From: a virus
Virus record (IMG/VR): IMGVR_UViG_3300021090_001085
Coordinates: 1-25,018 of that record
Reading direction: 5' to 3' (one strand)
Length of the DNA: 25,018 bases
This document shows, one piece after another, positions 18,295 to 25,018 of the stretch; position 1 is the first letter of the stretch; each line of letters opens with the position of its first letter. Below the pieces are notes generated by a model. That model was not told where the DNA came from and did no database searches. It saw only the letters and a list, made by a program, of their open reading frames with translations. Made by a program: the position numbers and the translations under genes.

Positions 18295-18695
18295 GAAAGA
18301 CAAAGGCAAAGACCAAGAGCCGCAAACAGGGAGGCCAGCCAGGCAATAAGAATGCCATGCGCCATGGATTTTACGCGAAGAGATTCACAGCCGAAGAACA
18401 GACCAGACTCGACAGCCAAGACTCAACCGACGTACAAGCCGAGATAGCACTTATCAGAGTGTGCATGGACCGACTGACAAATGAACTCAACTTCAAGATC
18501 GTAACCACCGTAGACATGCAAGGCAACATCACCAGGGACGACCATTATCTTAAACAACTCAACACACTAGGACTGATGACACAATCCCTGTCCACCCTCA
18601 CACGCACTCATTATCTGATCAAAGGCAAAGGCGGAGATGTGGCCGACGCAATTATGACCGCGCTCGAAGAACTCAGATTGGAGATGGGAATATGA
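18273..18695 (+). CDS. Candidate small terminase subunit (140 aa)
   Basis: GGAG upstream of ATG 18273. The basic start (KTKAKTKSRKQ) followed by GGQPGNKNAMRHGFYAKRF is a recurrent opening of phage proteins annotated as small terminase or terminase-associated. The rest is helical (VQAEIALIRVCMDRLTNELN, LKQLNTLGLMTQSLSTLTRT). Lying 0.8 kb before terL in the same operon, it probably recognises packaging DNA. CGATCG palindromes in the gene at 18808 could be its site. The specific family is not proven. Confidence 0.6.
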   Translation: MVSIKAVRKTKAKTKSRKQGGQPGNKNAMRHGFYAKRFTAEEQTRLDSQDSTDVQAEIALIRVCMDRLTNELNFKIVTTVDMQGNITRDDHYLKQLNTLGLMTQSLSTLTRTHYLIKGKGGDVADAIMTALEELRLEMGI

Positions 18696-18811
18696 AGAAA
18701 ATCGAAGAACAAAGAAAAGCAGACCAAGCCGCGTTTTACGCATTCCTAGCATTCATAGCACCATTGTTAATCGGACTTGCAATCCTCATTATTTTGTTGG
18801 TGAACCTATGA
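18692..18811 (+). CDS. Single-helix membrane peptide (39 aa)
   Basis: ATGA overlap at both ends (with 18273 and 18808). A charged 14-residue N-terminus, then one long hydrophobic helix (about 16-39, FYAFLAFIAPLLIGLAILII). Small single-helix proteins within packaging operons can be holin-type or inhibitors of superinfection. It is probably real because of the double overlap. Function unknown. Confidence 0.6.
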   Translation: MKKIEEQRKADQAAFYAFLAFIAPLLIGLAILIILLVNL

Positions 18812-19083
18812 AACGGGACAACGGCTCCCACGGCACGCCGAGTACGGCGATCGAGGAACATATAAAGGACAGTAATTTTACGATCGTAAACTTACTACTT
18901 AGTAAACTGCGATCGCAGAAACGCTACTTACACGAAGCATTGAAATACAAAATTGCAAAAATTGCATGGGCCATCTATCTATGGGCGATGGACACAACAG
19001 AAGCCGAACTCTTGGCAGACCTTCAAGAAGAAGCCGCGCGCGAATATAAATCAGAAAAGGCAACAGCATGGATGCAGAACTAA
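18808..19083 (+). CDS. Hypothetical helical protein with repeat-derived start (91 aa)
   Basis: ATGA overlap with the upstream peptide. Residues 4-17 (DNGSHGTPSTAIEE) are encoded by hairpin repeat copy G. The rest is helical (IVNLLLSKLRSQKRYLHEAL, KIAWAIYLWAMDTTEAELLA). The coding DNA from 18848 to 18918 carries three CGATCG-centred palindromes about 30 bp apart, unusual for a gene and possibly a DNA signal. No recognised family. Confidence 0.6.
   Translation: MKRDNGSHGTPSTAIEEHIKDSNFTIVNLLLSKLRSQKRYLHEALKYKIAKIAWAIYLWAMDTTEAELLADLQEEAAREYKSEKATAWMQN
18824..18850 (+). repeat. Palindromic repeat, copy G (inside a gene)
   Basis: GGCTCCCAC head, short stem CGCC (18836-18839), loop GAGTAC (18840-18845), GGCG (18846-18849). 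A shortened member of the family placed right at the 5' end of the gene at 18808, read in frame as GSHGTPSTA. Confidence 0.65.
18848..18918. promoter_or_regulatory. Cluster of CGATCG palindromes
   Basis: CGATCG at 18848, 18881 and 18910. The last two are centres of TTTACGATCGTAAA (18877-18890) and CTGCGATCGCAG (18907-18918), both perfect. Spacing is 33 and 29 bp, about three helical turns. A further hairpin TTACTA-CT-TAGTAA lies between them. It could be a packaging (pac-like) or operator site between the terminase genes. Confidence 0.45.
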
Positions 19084-19091
19084 TGCGACGG

Positions 19092-19155
19092 GAGGTCGGC
19101 TCCGCCGACCGGCGAGTACGCCGGTCTCTTACTAACGGGAGCCAGCCCCCGAACC
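19092..19155 (+). repeat. Palindromic repeat, copy H
   Basis: Stem GACCGGC (19107-19113), loop GAGTAC, stem GCCGGTC (19120-19126), second hairpin CGGG/CCCG (19136-19151). It sits in the 137-nt gap 19084-19220. A 34-codon ORF (19068-19172, MDAELMRREVGS) reads straight through it in the same frame as copies A, B and I (E/D-x-G-S); that ORF may be only a by-product of the repeat. Confidence 0.85.
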
Positions 19156-19220
19156 CCAGGGAGCGCAGCTAATAGTCGTTTGTGATAATAACATTTGTCG
19201 AAAGCATGAAGGAAGAACAC

Positions 19221-19517
19221 ATGACAGAGCAGACCACATTTGAAAGCTATTGCATCATAGAGCTATTCGGACACCAAAGAATCGCAGGCAAGGTCACTGA
19301 ACAAGTTATAGCCGGACAAGGATTTATACGCGTCGATGTGCCAGCTACCAAGAGACAGCCAGCATTTACAAGAATGTTTGGAAGCGGAGCGATTTACAGC
19401 ATCACACCGGTCGAGAAGGAAATTGCAGAGCGAGCCGCAGAAGCAATCTACGTCGAGCCAGTAACCATCTACATCGCGCCGACACACCAACTAGAGGAAC
19501 ACGAAGAAGAATTCTAA
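19221..19517 (+). CDS. Widespread phage/mobile-element protein of unknown role (98 aa)
   Basis: Start set at 19221 after GGAAGAACAC; the upstream ATG (19182) lacks a site. F-E-S-Y-C-I-I-E-L-F-G-H-Q-R-I-A-G-K-V-T-E-Q, then GFIRVDVPA and PAFTRMFGSGAIYSITPV form a pattern I recognise from many phage and mobile-element genomes (x-E-L-F-G-H-x-x-I-A-G-x-V-x-E-Q; F-T-R-x-x-G-x-G-A-I-Y), always as a hypothetical protein. Probably an all-beta fold. Overlaps terL by TAATG. Confidence 0.75.
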   Translation: MTEQTTFESYCIIELFGHQRIAGKVTEQVIAGQGFIRVDVPATKRQPAFTRMFGSGAIYSITPVEKEIAERAAEAIYVEPVTIYIAPTHQLEEHEEEF

Positions 19518-21004
19518 TGTCCACCCTCGTTCAGACCATCAAGAACATTTCCAAGACCTTCGACCGTTTCACAAGCAGAAGCGGAGCCATACAAATGCGC
19601 CCGTACCAACTGGAACCAGCCGAAGCAATTATCAATTCCATCATCACCAAGCAGGGTCTTACCTTCGTGATCATCATCAGCCGCCAGGCAGGCAAGGACG
19701 AGCTCCTTGCAAACCTGATTGCTTATCTCATGTACTTATTCGGACATCGGGAATGCGGGATAGTCGTTGCAAATCCCACCTACAAGCCGCAGACGCTCAA
19801 TTTTCTCATGCGTTTGGAGAACAGACTCAAAGCCAACCTATTGACCAAATCATTCTGGAAGAAGCGCGCCGACTACATGCGCATGATCGGAAGCGCCGTC
19901 ACATCCCTTCTATCAGGCGACAAGGATGCAAACGTCGTGGGAGCCACAGCCAGCCTATTACTTGTGATCAACGAAGCCCAGGACATCACGCCCGCCAAGT
20001 ATGACAAGGATTTTGCGCCAATGGTCGCATCGACGAACGCCACCCGAATAATCGTAGGCACACAATGGACCAGCAACACACTCCTAGCCAGGGAAGAGGA
20101 CGCAGCCAGGGAAGCCGAGAAAGCCGATGGTATCCGGCGAGTGTTCGTCTACACAGCCGAAGATGTGAGAAAAGTAAATCCACCTTACGGGCAATTCGTG
20201 GACTCGGAACTCAAAAAGCTAGGGAGAGAGCATCCCCTAGTCAAGACACAATACTTTTGCGAGCGCATCGACGCACAAACGGGAATGTTCAACGCCCGCA
20301 GGCTTGCACTGATGCAGGGAGACCAGCAGCCGCAGGACCAGCCAATACCAGGACACGCCTACGCCTTTCTGATAGACGTAGCCGGACAAGACGAAGGGAT
20401 TTTAGAGCTCGAAGGAATGCGAAACCCAGGCAGGGACAAGACCACACTCGACATTATAGACATCGACCTGTCACAGCTTGACCTGCTGCAAGCGCCCATC
20501 TACCGAGCCGTCAAGCGGCTCGAATGGCAGGGAGATAACCACGTCGATATTTTCGGCGCGCTGTGTGCCATGGCCAGCCAATGGCATCCCCTTTACATCA
20601 TCGAGGATGCAACCGGAGCCGGTGAAGGACTCTGGGGAATGTTATTCCGCAAATTCGGGGAACGCGTAATCGGATTCAAGTACACCGCGCAGAGCAAATC
20701 CGAATTAGGCTATGGATACATAGCCATTATCGAAAGCGGGAGATTCAGGGACTGCGTGCAGGACGAGAACAGCCGAGAGCAATACGCCAATTGCCGAAGC
20801 GAAATTCTGATAGGACCATCCAAAACCATGCGTTGGGGCGTGCCGGATGGAACACGCAATCAAACCGGCTTGCTTATCCATGACGACATCATCACGACCG
20901 ACGCACTCACAGCACAACTTGATTTGCTCGAATGGTATGTGCAAGCCGAGACCACAATTATCGAACAAGCCGACCCATTGGAGGAGATGAACCGTGCCTA
21001 CTAA
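19517..21004 (+). CDS. terL: Large terminase subunit (DNA-packaging ATPase/nuclease)
   Basis: 495 residues, usual size. It pumps DNA into the prohead through the portal and cuts it. ATPase: Walker A variant SRQAGKDE (55-62), Walker B LLLVINEAQDI (147-157; the usual Asp is Asn, E153 kept), coupling motif RIIVGTQW (177-184). Nuclease: D287 (AFLIDVAG) and D364 (YIIEDATGAG) as metal-binding candidates. Start overlaps the upstream stop (TAATG). The end overlaps the portal start by 11 nt. Walker A ending GKD instead of GKT/S also occurs in divergent TerL groups. Confidence 0.9.
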   Translation: MSTLVQTIKNISKTFDRFTSRSGAIQMRPYQLEPAEAIINSIITKQGLTFVIIISRQAGKDELLANLIAYLMYLFGHRECGIVVANPTYKPQTLNFLMRLENRLKANLLTKSFWKKRADYMRMIGSAVTSLLSGDKDANVVGATASLLLVINEAQDITPAKYDKDFAPMVASTNATRIIVGTQWTSNTLLAREEDAAREAEKADGIRRVFVYTAEDVRKVNPPYGQFVDSELKKLGREHPLVKTQYFCERIDAQTGMFNARRLALMQGDQQPQDQPIPGHAYAFLIDVAGQDEGILELEGMRNPGRDKTTLDIIDIDLSQLDLLQAPIYRAVKRLEWQGDNHVDIFGALCAMASQWHPLYIIEDATGAGEGLWGMLFRKFGERVIGFKYTAQSKSELGYGYIAIIESGRFRDCVQDENSREQYANCRSEILIGPSKTMRWGVPDGTRNQTGLLIHDDIITTDALTAQLDLLEWYVQAETTIIEQADPLEEMNRAY

Positions 21005-22343
21005 AAAGCAGTTGGAAAACCAGATCGTAATGTTGAATGATGCTTTAGAAGCCTCACTCAGTCTCTCGCCGGAGAGGGATAACAACTTCTTCACAGGCGG
21101 AATAAGCGGACTCTACGGAGATCAACGCAGCGCATGGGACCGCAAACGCATCTTTGCCGAGAGCCTCAGAGCATGGAGAGTCAATCCGATAGCGCGCCGC
21201 ATAGTCAGACTGATGACTTCATTCGTGGTAGGCAAAGGTCTCGCGATCAAGAGCGACGACCCAGACATACAAGCCTTCCTCACCCAATGGTGGAATCATC
21301 CCCTCAACAAGTTCAATCGCAATGTCAAACGCTGGAAGGACGAGGACACGCGCACAGGCAATCTATTCTTTTTATTCAATGTCTCGGCGAACGGAATGAG
21401 CATCGTCAGAGCCGTACCCGCCGAGAAGATCGAGGAGATCGAGACCACAGAAAACGACATAGAACAGGAAGTCTGCTATCACAAAGACGCCAGCGAAAAA
21501 GAGAAATGGGAATGCTACAACGACGAAATGGAACAGCAATCTTTTATGATGCACTTCGCAAGCAATCAACCCGTGGGCAGTCCATGGGGAGAAGCCGACC
21601 TATCGCCCCTTCTGGTATGGATAGGTCGCTTCAGTTCGTGGCTCGAAGATCGAGTCAGACTCAACAAATTCCGAACCGTGTTTATGTATGTGATCCGCGG
21701 CTCATACACCAGCGAAGCCGAGCGCAGCACACGCGAGAAGGTCATCAACGCCAACCCACCGAAATCCGGCAGCGTGCTCGTGCTCAATTCCAACAACGGC
21801 GAAGCATGGGGCATCCTGTCAGGACAGCTGGACGCATTCGACGCCTCGAACGATGGAATGGCAATCAAGAAGATGATCATGAATGGCGCAGGTCAGCCAA
21901 TGCATTGGCACGCCGAGGGTGAAAGCTCGATTTCAACAACGGCCGAAGCCGCAGGCACGCCGACATTCCGCACACTCGAAGAAACGCAAAACGATTTCTT
22001 CGAAATGCTCATCGAAATGGCAAAGGTCGCAGTCAAAGTCAAAGGCTTGCAACTCACAGAAGGCAAGACAATTTGGGTCGAAGGACCGGACATCACAGAG
22101 CGGGATAATGCAACCCTCGCGCTTGCGCTCGGTCGAGCCTATCCCAATCTAGCGGACTTGTACGATAGAGACGGCATCGACAGCAAAGAGTTTATGCGGC
22201 TCATCTACAAGATGTTCGCCGAAGTGTGGAGCGGCAAAGAGCCGAAGATCAAACAGAAACCGTTGACCAAGCCAGCCGCAGACGCACCGGCCACCAGCCC
22301 TGACAACGTAACAGAGCCGACCGACCCGAAGGAGCCGACATAA
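20994..22343 (+). CDS. Portal protein
   Basis: 449 residues from GTG 20994 with GGAGGAG 6 nt upstream, inside the end of terL. Typical portal signs: RVNPIARRIVRLMTSFVVGK (about 61-80), QAFLTQWWNHPLNKF (about 91-106), a long helical stem, and a Pro/Thr-rich disordered C-terminus (PAADAPATSPDNVTEPTDPK). It would form the dodecameric ring at the capsid vertex, docking TerL and the adaptor. Order terL, portal, small genes, protease-capsid is standard for tailed phages. Confidence 0.85.
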   Translation: MPTKKQLENQIVMLNDALEASLSLSPERDNNFFTGGISGLYGDQRSAWDRKRIFAESLRAWRVNPIARRIVRLMTSFVVGKGLAIKSDDPDIQAFLTQWWNHPLNKFNRNVKRWKDEDTRTGNLFFLFNVSANGMSIVRAVPAEKIEEIETTENDIEQEVCYHKDASEKEKWECYNDEMEQQSFMMHFASNQPVGSPWGEADLSPLLVWIGRFSSWLEDRVRLNKFRTVFMYVIRGSYTSEAERSTREKVINANPPKSGSVLVLNSNNGEAWGILSGQLDAFDASNDGMAIKKMIMNGAGQPMHWHAEGESSISTTAEAAGTPTFRTLEETQNDFFEMLIEMAKVAVKVKGLQLTEGKTIWVEGPDITERDNATLALALGRAYPNLADLYDRDGIDSKEFMRLIYKMFAEVWSGKEPKIKQKPLTKPAADAPATSPDNVTEPTDPKEPT

Positions 22344-22344
22344 C

Positions 22345-22632
22345 ATGCCATCCCCATTTGGCGGACACGGCCCCATACGAGGAGCGCCCAATCTCAAAAG
22401 CAAGCGCCTGATATATCTCTCAGGCTCAGACATCTTCCGATTCATCGAGAACAATCCTTATACATGTGTCCAGGTCGTGACCTATAAGATCAAAGAGCCA
22501 GCATTCAACGAGAACCCCGAAACGCCGGTAGGCATGCAGCAACCGAAGGGGCCGCACATGCAAGCAGTAGTGCGGGAAGTCCAATACTGGAATTGTGAAG
22601 GCTTTACGCAAGGAGAGAGGGTAGCCGGATGA
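22345..22632 (+). CDS. Small head-module protein (95 aa)
   Basis: Begins 1 nt after the portal stop. Residues PSPFGGHGPIRGAPNLKSKR are basic and flexible; then a small domain (IYLSGSDIFRFIENNPYTCV, QVVTYKIKEPAF) and QAVVREVQYWNCEG. ATGA overlap with the next gene. Position suggests a head-assembly or internal virion protein. Not recognised. Confidence 0.6.
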   Translation: MPSPFGGHGPIRGAPNLKSKRLIYLSGSDIFRFIENNPYTCVQVVTYKIKEPAFNENPETPVGMQQPKGPHMQAVVREVQYWNCEGFTQGERVAG

Positions 22633-22928
22633 CAATGCTCAAATGGGCAAACCAATCGCAGAACCCCTGCCCCTCCTGTATCGCGCTGGACGGACAGGTC
22701 CACAGTGAAGAGACGTGGCGAGAATTCGGCATCGAGCCGAAGCATGAAAGGCTTTACTGCAAAGATCATTGCACATGCACATTCATCGAGACCGACGAAG
22801 ACGAAAGCGGAGATTTATCGACCGTTCCTCTACGACAAGCCAGCGAGGAGGTCGGCTCCCACGGCGGCGGAGTACCGCCGCCTGCTGATAATCGGGGTAA
22901 CGCCCCCGAACGACTATTAGGAGAAACC
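22629..22928 (+). CDS. Minor-head-protein C-terminal-like domain, reading through into the capsid gene
   Basis: ATGA overlap with the upstream gene. MTMLKWANQSQNPCPSCIAL, then DGQVHSEETWREFGIEPKH and LYCKDHCTCTF have the Cys-pair and A-L-D-G pattern found at the C-terminus of SPP1 gp7 / Mu F-type minor head proteins, here without the large N-terminal part. There is no stop codon. The frame continues through repeat copy I (EEVGSHGGGVPPPADN) and then in frame into the protease-capsid gene. Either ribosomes make a fusion, or the repeat removed the original stop and the capsid is made only from its own start at 22929. Confidence 0.55.
22850..22910 (+). repeat. Palindromic repeat, copy I
   Basis: Stem GGCGGCG (22863-22869), loop GAGTAC (22870-22875), stem CGCCGCC (22876-22882). 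Second hairpin CGGGG (22893-22897), loop TAACGC, CCCCG (22904-22908). It ends 18 nt before the capsid ATG, next to its ribosome site (AGGAGA). Confidence 0.85.
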
Positions 22929-25018
22929 ATGACAAAGAAAATCAGACCCATACTCAGATCAATGCCCATTCACGAAAAGATGGAACTTCCACCGCGCGCC
23001 GAGCTCCTACCCAAGATCGAGAGCGGTGAGATCGACCATCTCGATTTCACCGCGCACACCTACCGCAAGGACACGAAGAACCATAACCCATATATCTTTC
23101 AGGACAAAGACCTTGAATCTTTCGCCAGCAGCTTCGAAGGGCAGCCGTTCCTCCGCAATCATGACACCTACGACATTGACGCCAGGGACGGGACCATTAT
23201 CGAGAGCGAATTACAGGGACAGTCATTCAAGCAGACGATCAGACTGACCACGCGCCGCGGGATGACAGATTTCATCGAAGGCAAGATGGATAGGTTTTCG
23301 ATTGGATGGTTCTATGACGACATCCTTTGTTCAATCTGTAATGCAACATGGTTTTCGTCCAGTTGCTATCACTGGCCAGGGCAGACATACGAGGTCGGCG
23401 AAGCCAAGACCAAGACCCAATGCAACCTGATATTCATCAATCCCAAAGGCAAAGAGACAAGCGCAGTCAATACGCCAGCCGTCGAAGGGACAGGGATAGA
23501 GCTCACGCAATTACAGGAATACAAGTTATCTCTTGCAATCCCAACACTTGAAGTAACCGGCGACAATGCCGTTACCCACGCGCGCAGCGCGTACAACAAC
23601 CAGCCCACACAAGGAGTAAAGACAATGTTAGTAAAAGTCCGTCGTAATGGCGCTGTGCTCATGGTGGAAGAAAGCGAAGTACTTTCGACCGACGAGCGAA
23701 TCGCCGACAATGAGCCACAATTGGCAGCAATCGAAGCCAACCGCCAGGCAGCCGCGCAGCTACTTGGTGAGACCGAGAGAATGGACGCACTCGAAGCACA
23801 GTTAGCCGAGAGTAATAAAATTCTCGTCGCGCAATGCGAGCACCTTTTGAATTCAGGTCTCGCGGGCAGCCGTTTACCCGATGTCGTGCAAAAGCGAATC
23901 CGGAAGGGATTTGCCAATCGAGCATTCCAGGCAAGTGAGCTCACCACAGCCATCACCGAAGCCAGGGAAGAACTCGCACAACTCACCCAGGGAGCGAACG
24001 TCCAGGGACCAGGACGAGGGCATTACGAATTCGGATTGTCGAACGCAGACCAATTCCGACTCGCACTTGAGGACTTGTTCGGCATAGAGCGCAAGCCGGA
24101 AGAGGCCAAGATCAAAGTCCATAAACTCGCCGGCATCAACGAAGCCTATCGCCTGGCCACAGGCGATGAGCAATTCACAGGCGGATACTTCCCCGAATTC
24201 GCATTGGTAAGCGCAAACTTCCCCGGCATCGTTGCCAACGTGCAGAACAAGATGCTGATCGACGCATGGAAGGATTTCGAAAACTCCTATGGATGGTGGA
24301 TGAAGATCGTCACCATCGAGCACTTCGTCAATCTGAAGACCGCTACATGGGTCCGCACCGGAACCATTGCCAGCTTGCCAGTCGTTGCAGAGCGCGGAGA
24401 GTACACGGAATTGCCTATCGGCGACATCAAGGAAACCAGTGAGTGGGGCAAATATGGTGGATATGTGCCGCTCACCATCGAAGCCGTGATCAATGACGAC
24501 CTGCGCGCATTCGTAAGAATGCCGAGAGAGTGTGCTCTCGCGGGCATGCGTAACATTTCGGAGCAGGTCGCAGCCATCTTCACAACCAACAGCGCAGCCG
24601 GCCCGGTCATGACAGACGGCGGAGCATTATTCAATTCCACTGCACAGACCACAGCAGGCGGACACGTCAACCTGCTTACTACCGCCCTCGGAACCGACTA
24701 TACCGCGTGGAACGCAGTAGCCACAGCCATGTACAAGAAAAAGCTCATAGTAAAGAACGCAGCCGGTTACTATGGCACAGGCAAGCCGCAGGGACTCAAG
24801 CCGAGCATCTGGCTTGGACCCGCAGACCTCATCACAGCAGCCGAAGCCCTATTCGTTCCGCGTTGGGACGCACAGGCGCAGAACGTGCCAGCCACCGCAA
24901 GTGTCCGTTGGGGCGGACGTGTTGACCCCGTAGCCGTACCCGAATGGACAGACGCCACCGATTGGGCAGCAGTCATTGACCCCAAGCTCCGCCCAGGAAT
25001 CATGTTAGGCGAAATCTT
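22929..25018 (+). CDS. Prohead protease fused to major capsid protein (partial, runs off the edge)
   Basis: AGGAGA precedes ATG 22929; 696 complete codons to the edge. N-terminal HK97-type (S78) prohead protease, about 1-190: H78 (FLRNHDT) and S124 (RFSIGW) as catalytic residues, a zinc-like insert C134, C137, C146, H148, and the closing KETSAVNTPA. Then a helical, scaffold-like region (about 240-350; MDALEAQLAESNKILVAQ). From about 370 the capsid domain of the Mu gpT / protease-fused kind: YGGYVPLTIEAVINDDLRAF, VRMPRECALAGMR, and near the edge DPKLRPGIMLGEI. The protein cuts itself during prohead maturation. An internal start at 23625 could make capsid alone. The C-terminus is missing and may be the fragment at 1-77. 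Confidence 0.88.
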   Translation, partial: MTKKIRPILRSMPIHEKMELPPRAELLPKIESGEIDHLDFTAHTYRKDTKNHNPYIFQDKDLESFASSFEGQPFLRNHDTYDIDARDGTIIESELQGQSFKQTIRLTTRRGMTDFIEGKMDRFSIGWFYDDILCSICNATWFSSSCYHWPGQTYEVGEAKTKTQCNLIFINPKGKETSAVNTPAVEGTGIELTQLQEYKLSLAIPTLEVTGDNAVTHARSAYNNQPTQGVKTMLVKVRRNGAVLMVEESEVLSTDERIADNEPQLAAIEANRQAAAQLLGETERMDALEAQLAESNKILVAQCEHLLNSGLAGSRLPDVVQKRIRKGFANRAFQASELTTAITEAREELAQLTQGANVQGPGRGHYEFGLSNADQFRLALEDLFGIERKPEEAKIKVHKLAGINEAYRLATGDEQFTGGYFPEFALVSANFPGIVANVQNKMLIDAWKDFENSYGWWMKIVTIEHFVNLKTATWVRTGTIASLPVVAERGEYTELPIGDIKETSEWGKYGGYVPLTIEAVINDDLRAFVRMPRECALAGMRNISEQVAAIFTTNSAAGPVMTDGGALFNSTAQTTAGGHVNLLTTALGTDYTAWNAVATAMYKKKLIVKNAAGYYGTGKPQGLKPSIWLGPADLITAAEALFVPRWDAQAQNVPATASVRWGGRVDPVAVPEWTDATDWAAVIDPKLRPGIMLGEI
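23611..23627 (+). promoter_or_regulatory. Internal ribosome site and start within the protease-capsid gene
   Basis: AAGGAG (23611-23616), 8-nt spacer, ATG 23625-23627 in frame (residue 233). It lies exactly between the protease and the scaffold-capsid part, so it would yield capsid without protease in excess, as needed stoichiometrically. Confidence 0.6.

Noticed and set aside
23369-23986. 205-codon minus-strand open frame
   Set aside because: Lies wholly within the protease-capsid gene, whose motifs are clear; antisense shadow.
1-25018. CRISPR array
   Set aside because: The repeats found are dispersed, not regularly spaced; no array-like repeat-spacer unit is present.
1-25018. Direct in-frame joining of the two window edges
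   Set aside because: Joining base 25018 to base 1 puts the left fragment out of frame, so some sequence must be missing if the genome is circular.

Overview
The window is a temperate tailed-phage-like genome (prophage, phage or capsid-encoding satellite). Almost every gene is on the + strand. They are tightly packed, often with ATGA or TAATG overlaps, and most encode proteins of 40-200 residues. A DNA-packaging and head module (small-terminase candidate, terL, portal, prohead protease fused to major capsid protein) runs off the right edge. The left edge opens on 25 codons that look like the C-terminus of a capsid protein of the same kind. I therefore suspect that the window is most of one circular or circularly permuted genome of about 25 kb, cut inside the capsid gene. 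The host is not proven. Gene style, recalled relatives of several small genes and an attC-like palindrome suggest Chloroflexota (Anaerolineae-like), but that is an inference from memory.

Layout. 1-5330: head and adsorption module (capsid end, two tandem paralogous beta-rich proteins, two small membrane proteins, a Pro/Gly-rich protein, a head-tail adaptor candidate, a 533-residue tail or fibre candidate). 5330-6460: mostly non-coding, with a hairpin, a tiny minus-strand gene between exact 24-bp direct repeats, and a large nested set of RNA-like helices. 6460-9300: small accessory genes, many with zinc-ribbon cysteines, sharing an unusual leader (GGAGAACCCTCAC) before the ATG. 9300-11400: lysogeny region (terminators, near-consensus promoter, excisionase-like HTH protein, a tRNA 3' fragment as probable attP, tyrosine integrase on the minus strand). 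11400-17640: a membrane protein, a replication initiator with origin-like repeats inside its gene, and many small proteins. 17640-25018: late genes leading to packaging and capsid.

Three layers of small mobile or structured DNA lie over this gene map. (1) Two single-gene cassettes (10092-10336 and 13451-13735) have matching inverted terminal repeats and 8-bp direct repeats. One sits between attP and the integrase stop codon; the other truncates a small ORF. (2) A dispersed hairpin family with a conserved GAGTAC loop and covarying stems occurs in seven copies, plus an eighth with loop GGTA. Several copies lie in-frame inside genes. (3) An attC-like palindrome ends a gene of foreign codon style near 16.7 kb.

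No tape measure, tail tube, endolysin or DNA polymerase gene is recognisable. If the window is nearly the whole genome, the element is either a short-tailed phage with very divergent tail and lysis genes or a satellite that makes its own capsid and borrows tails and lysis from a helper.
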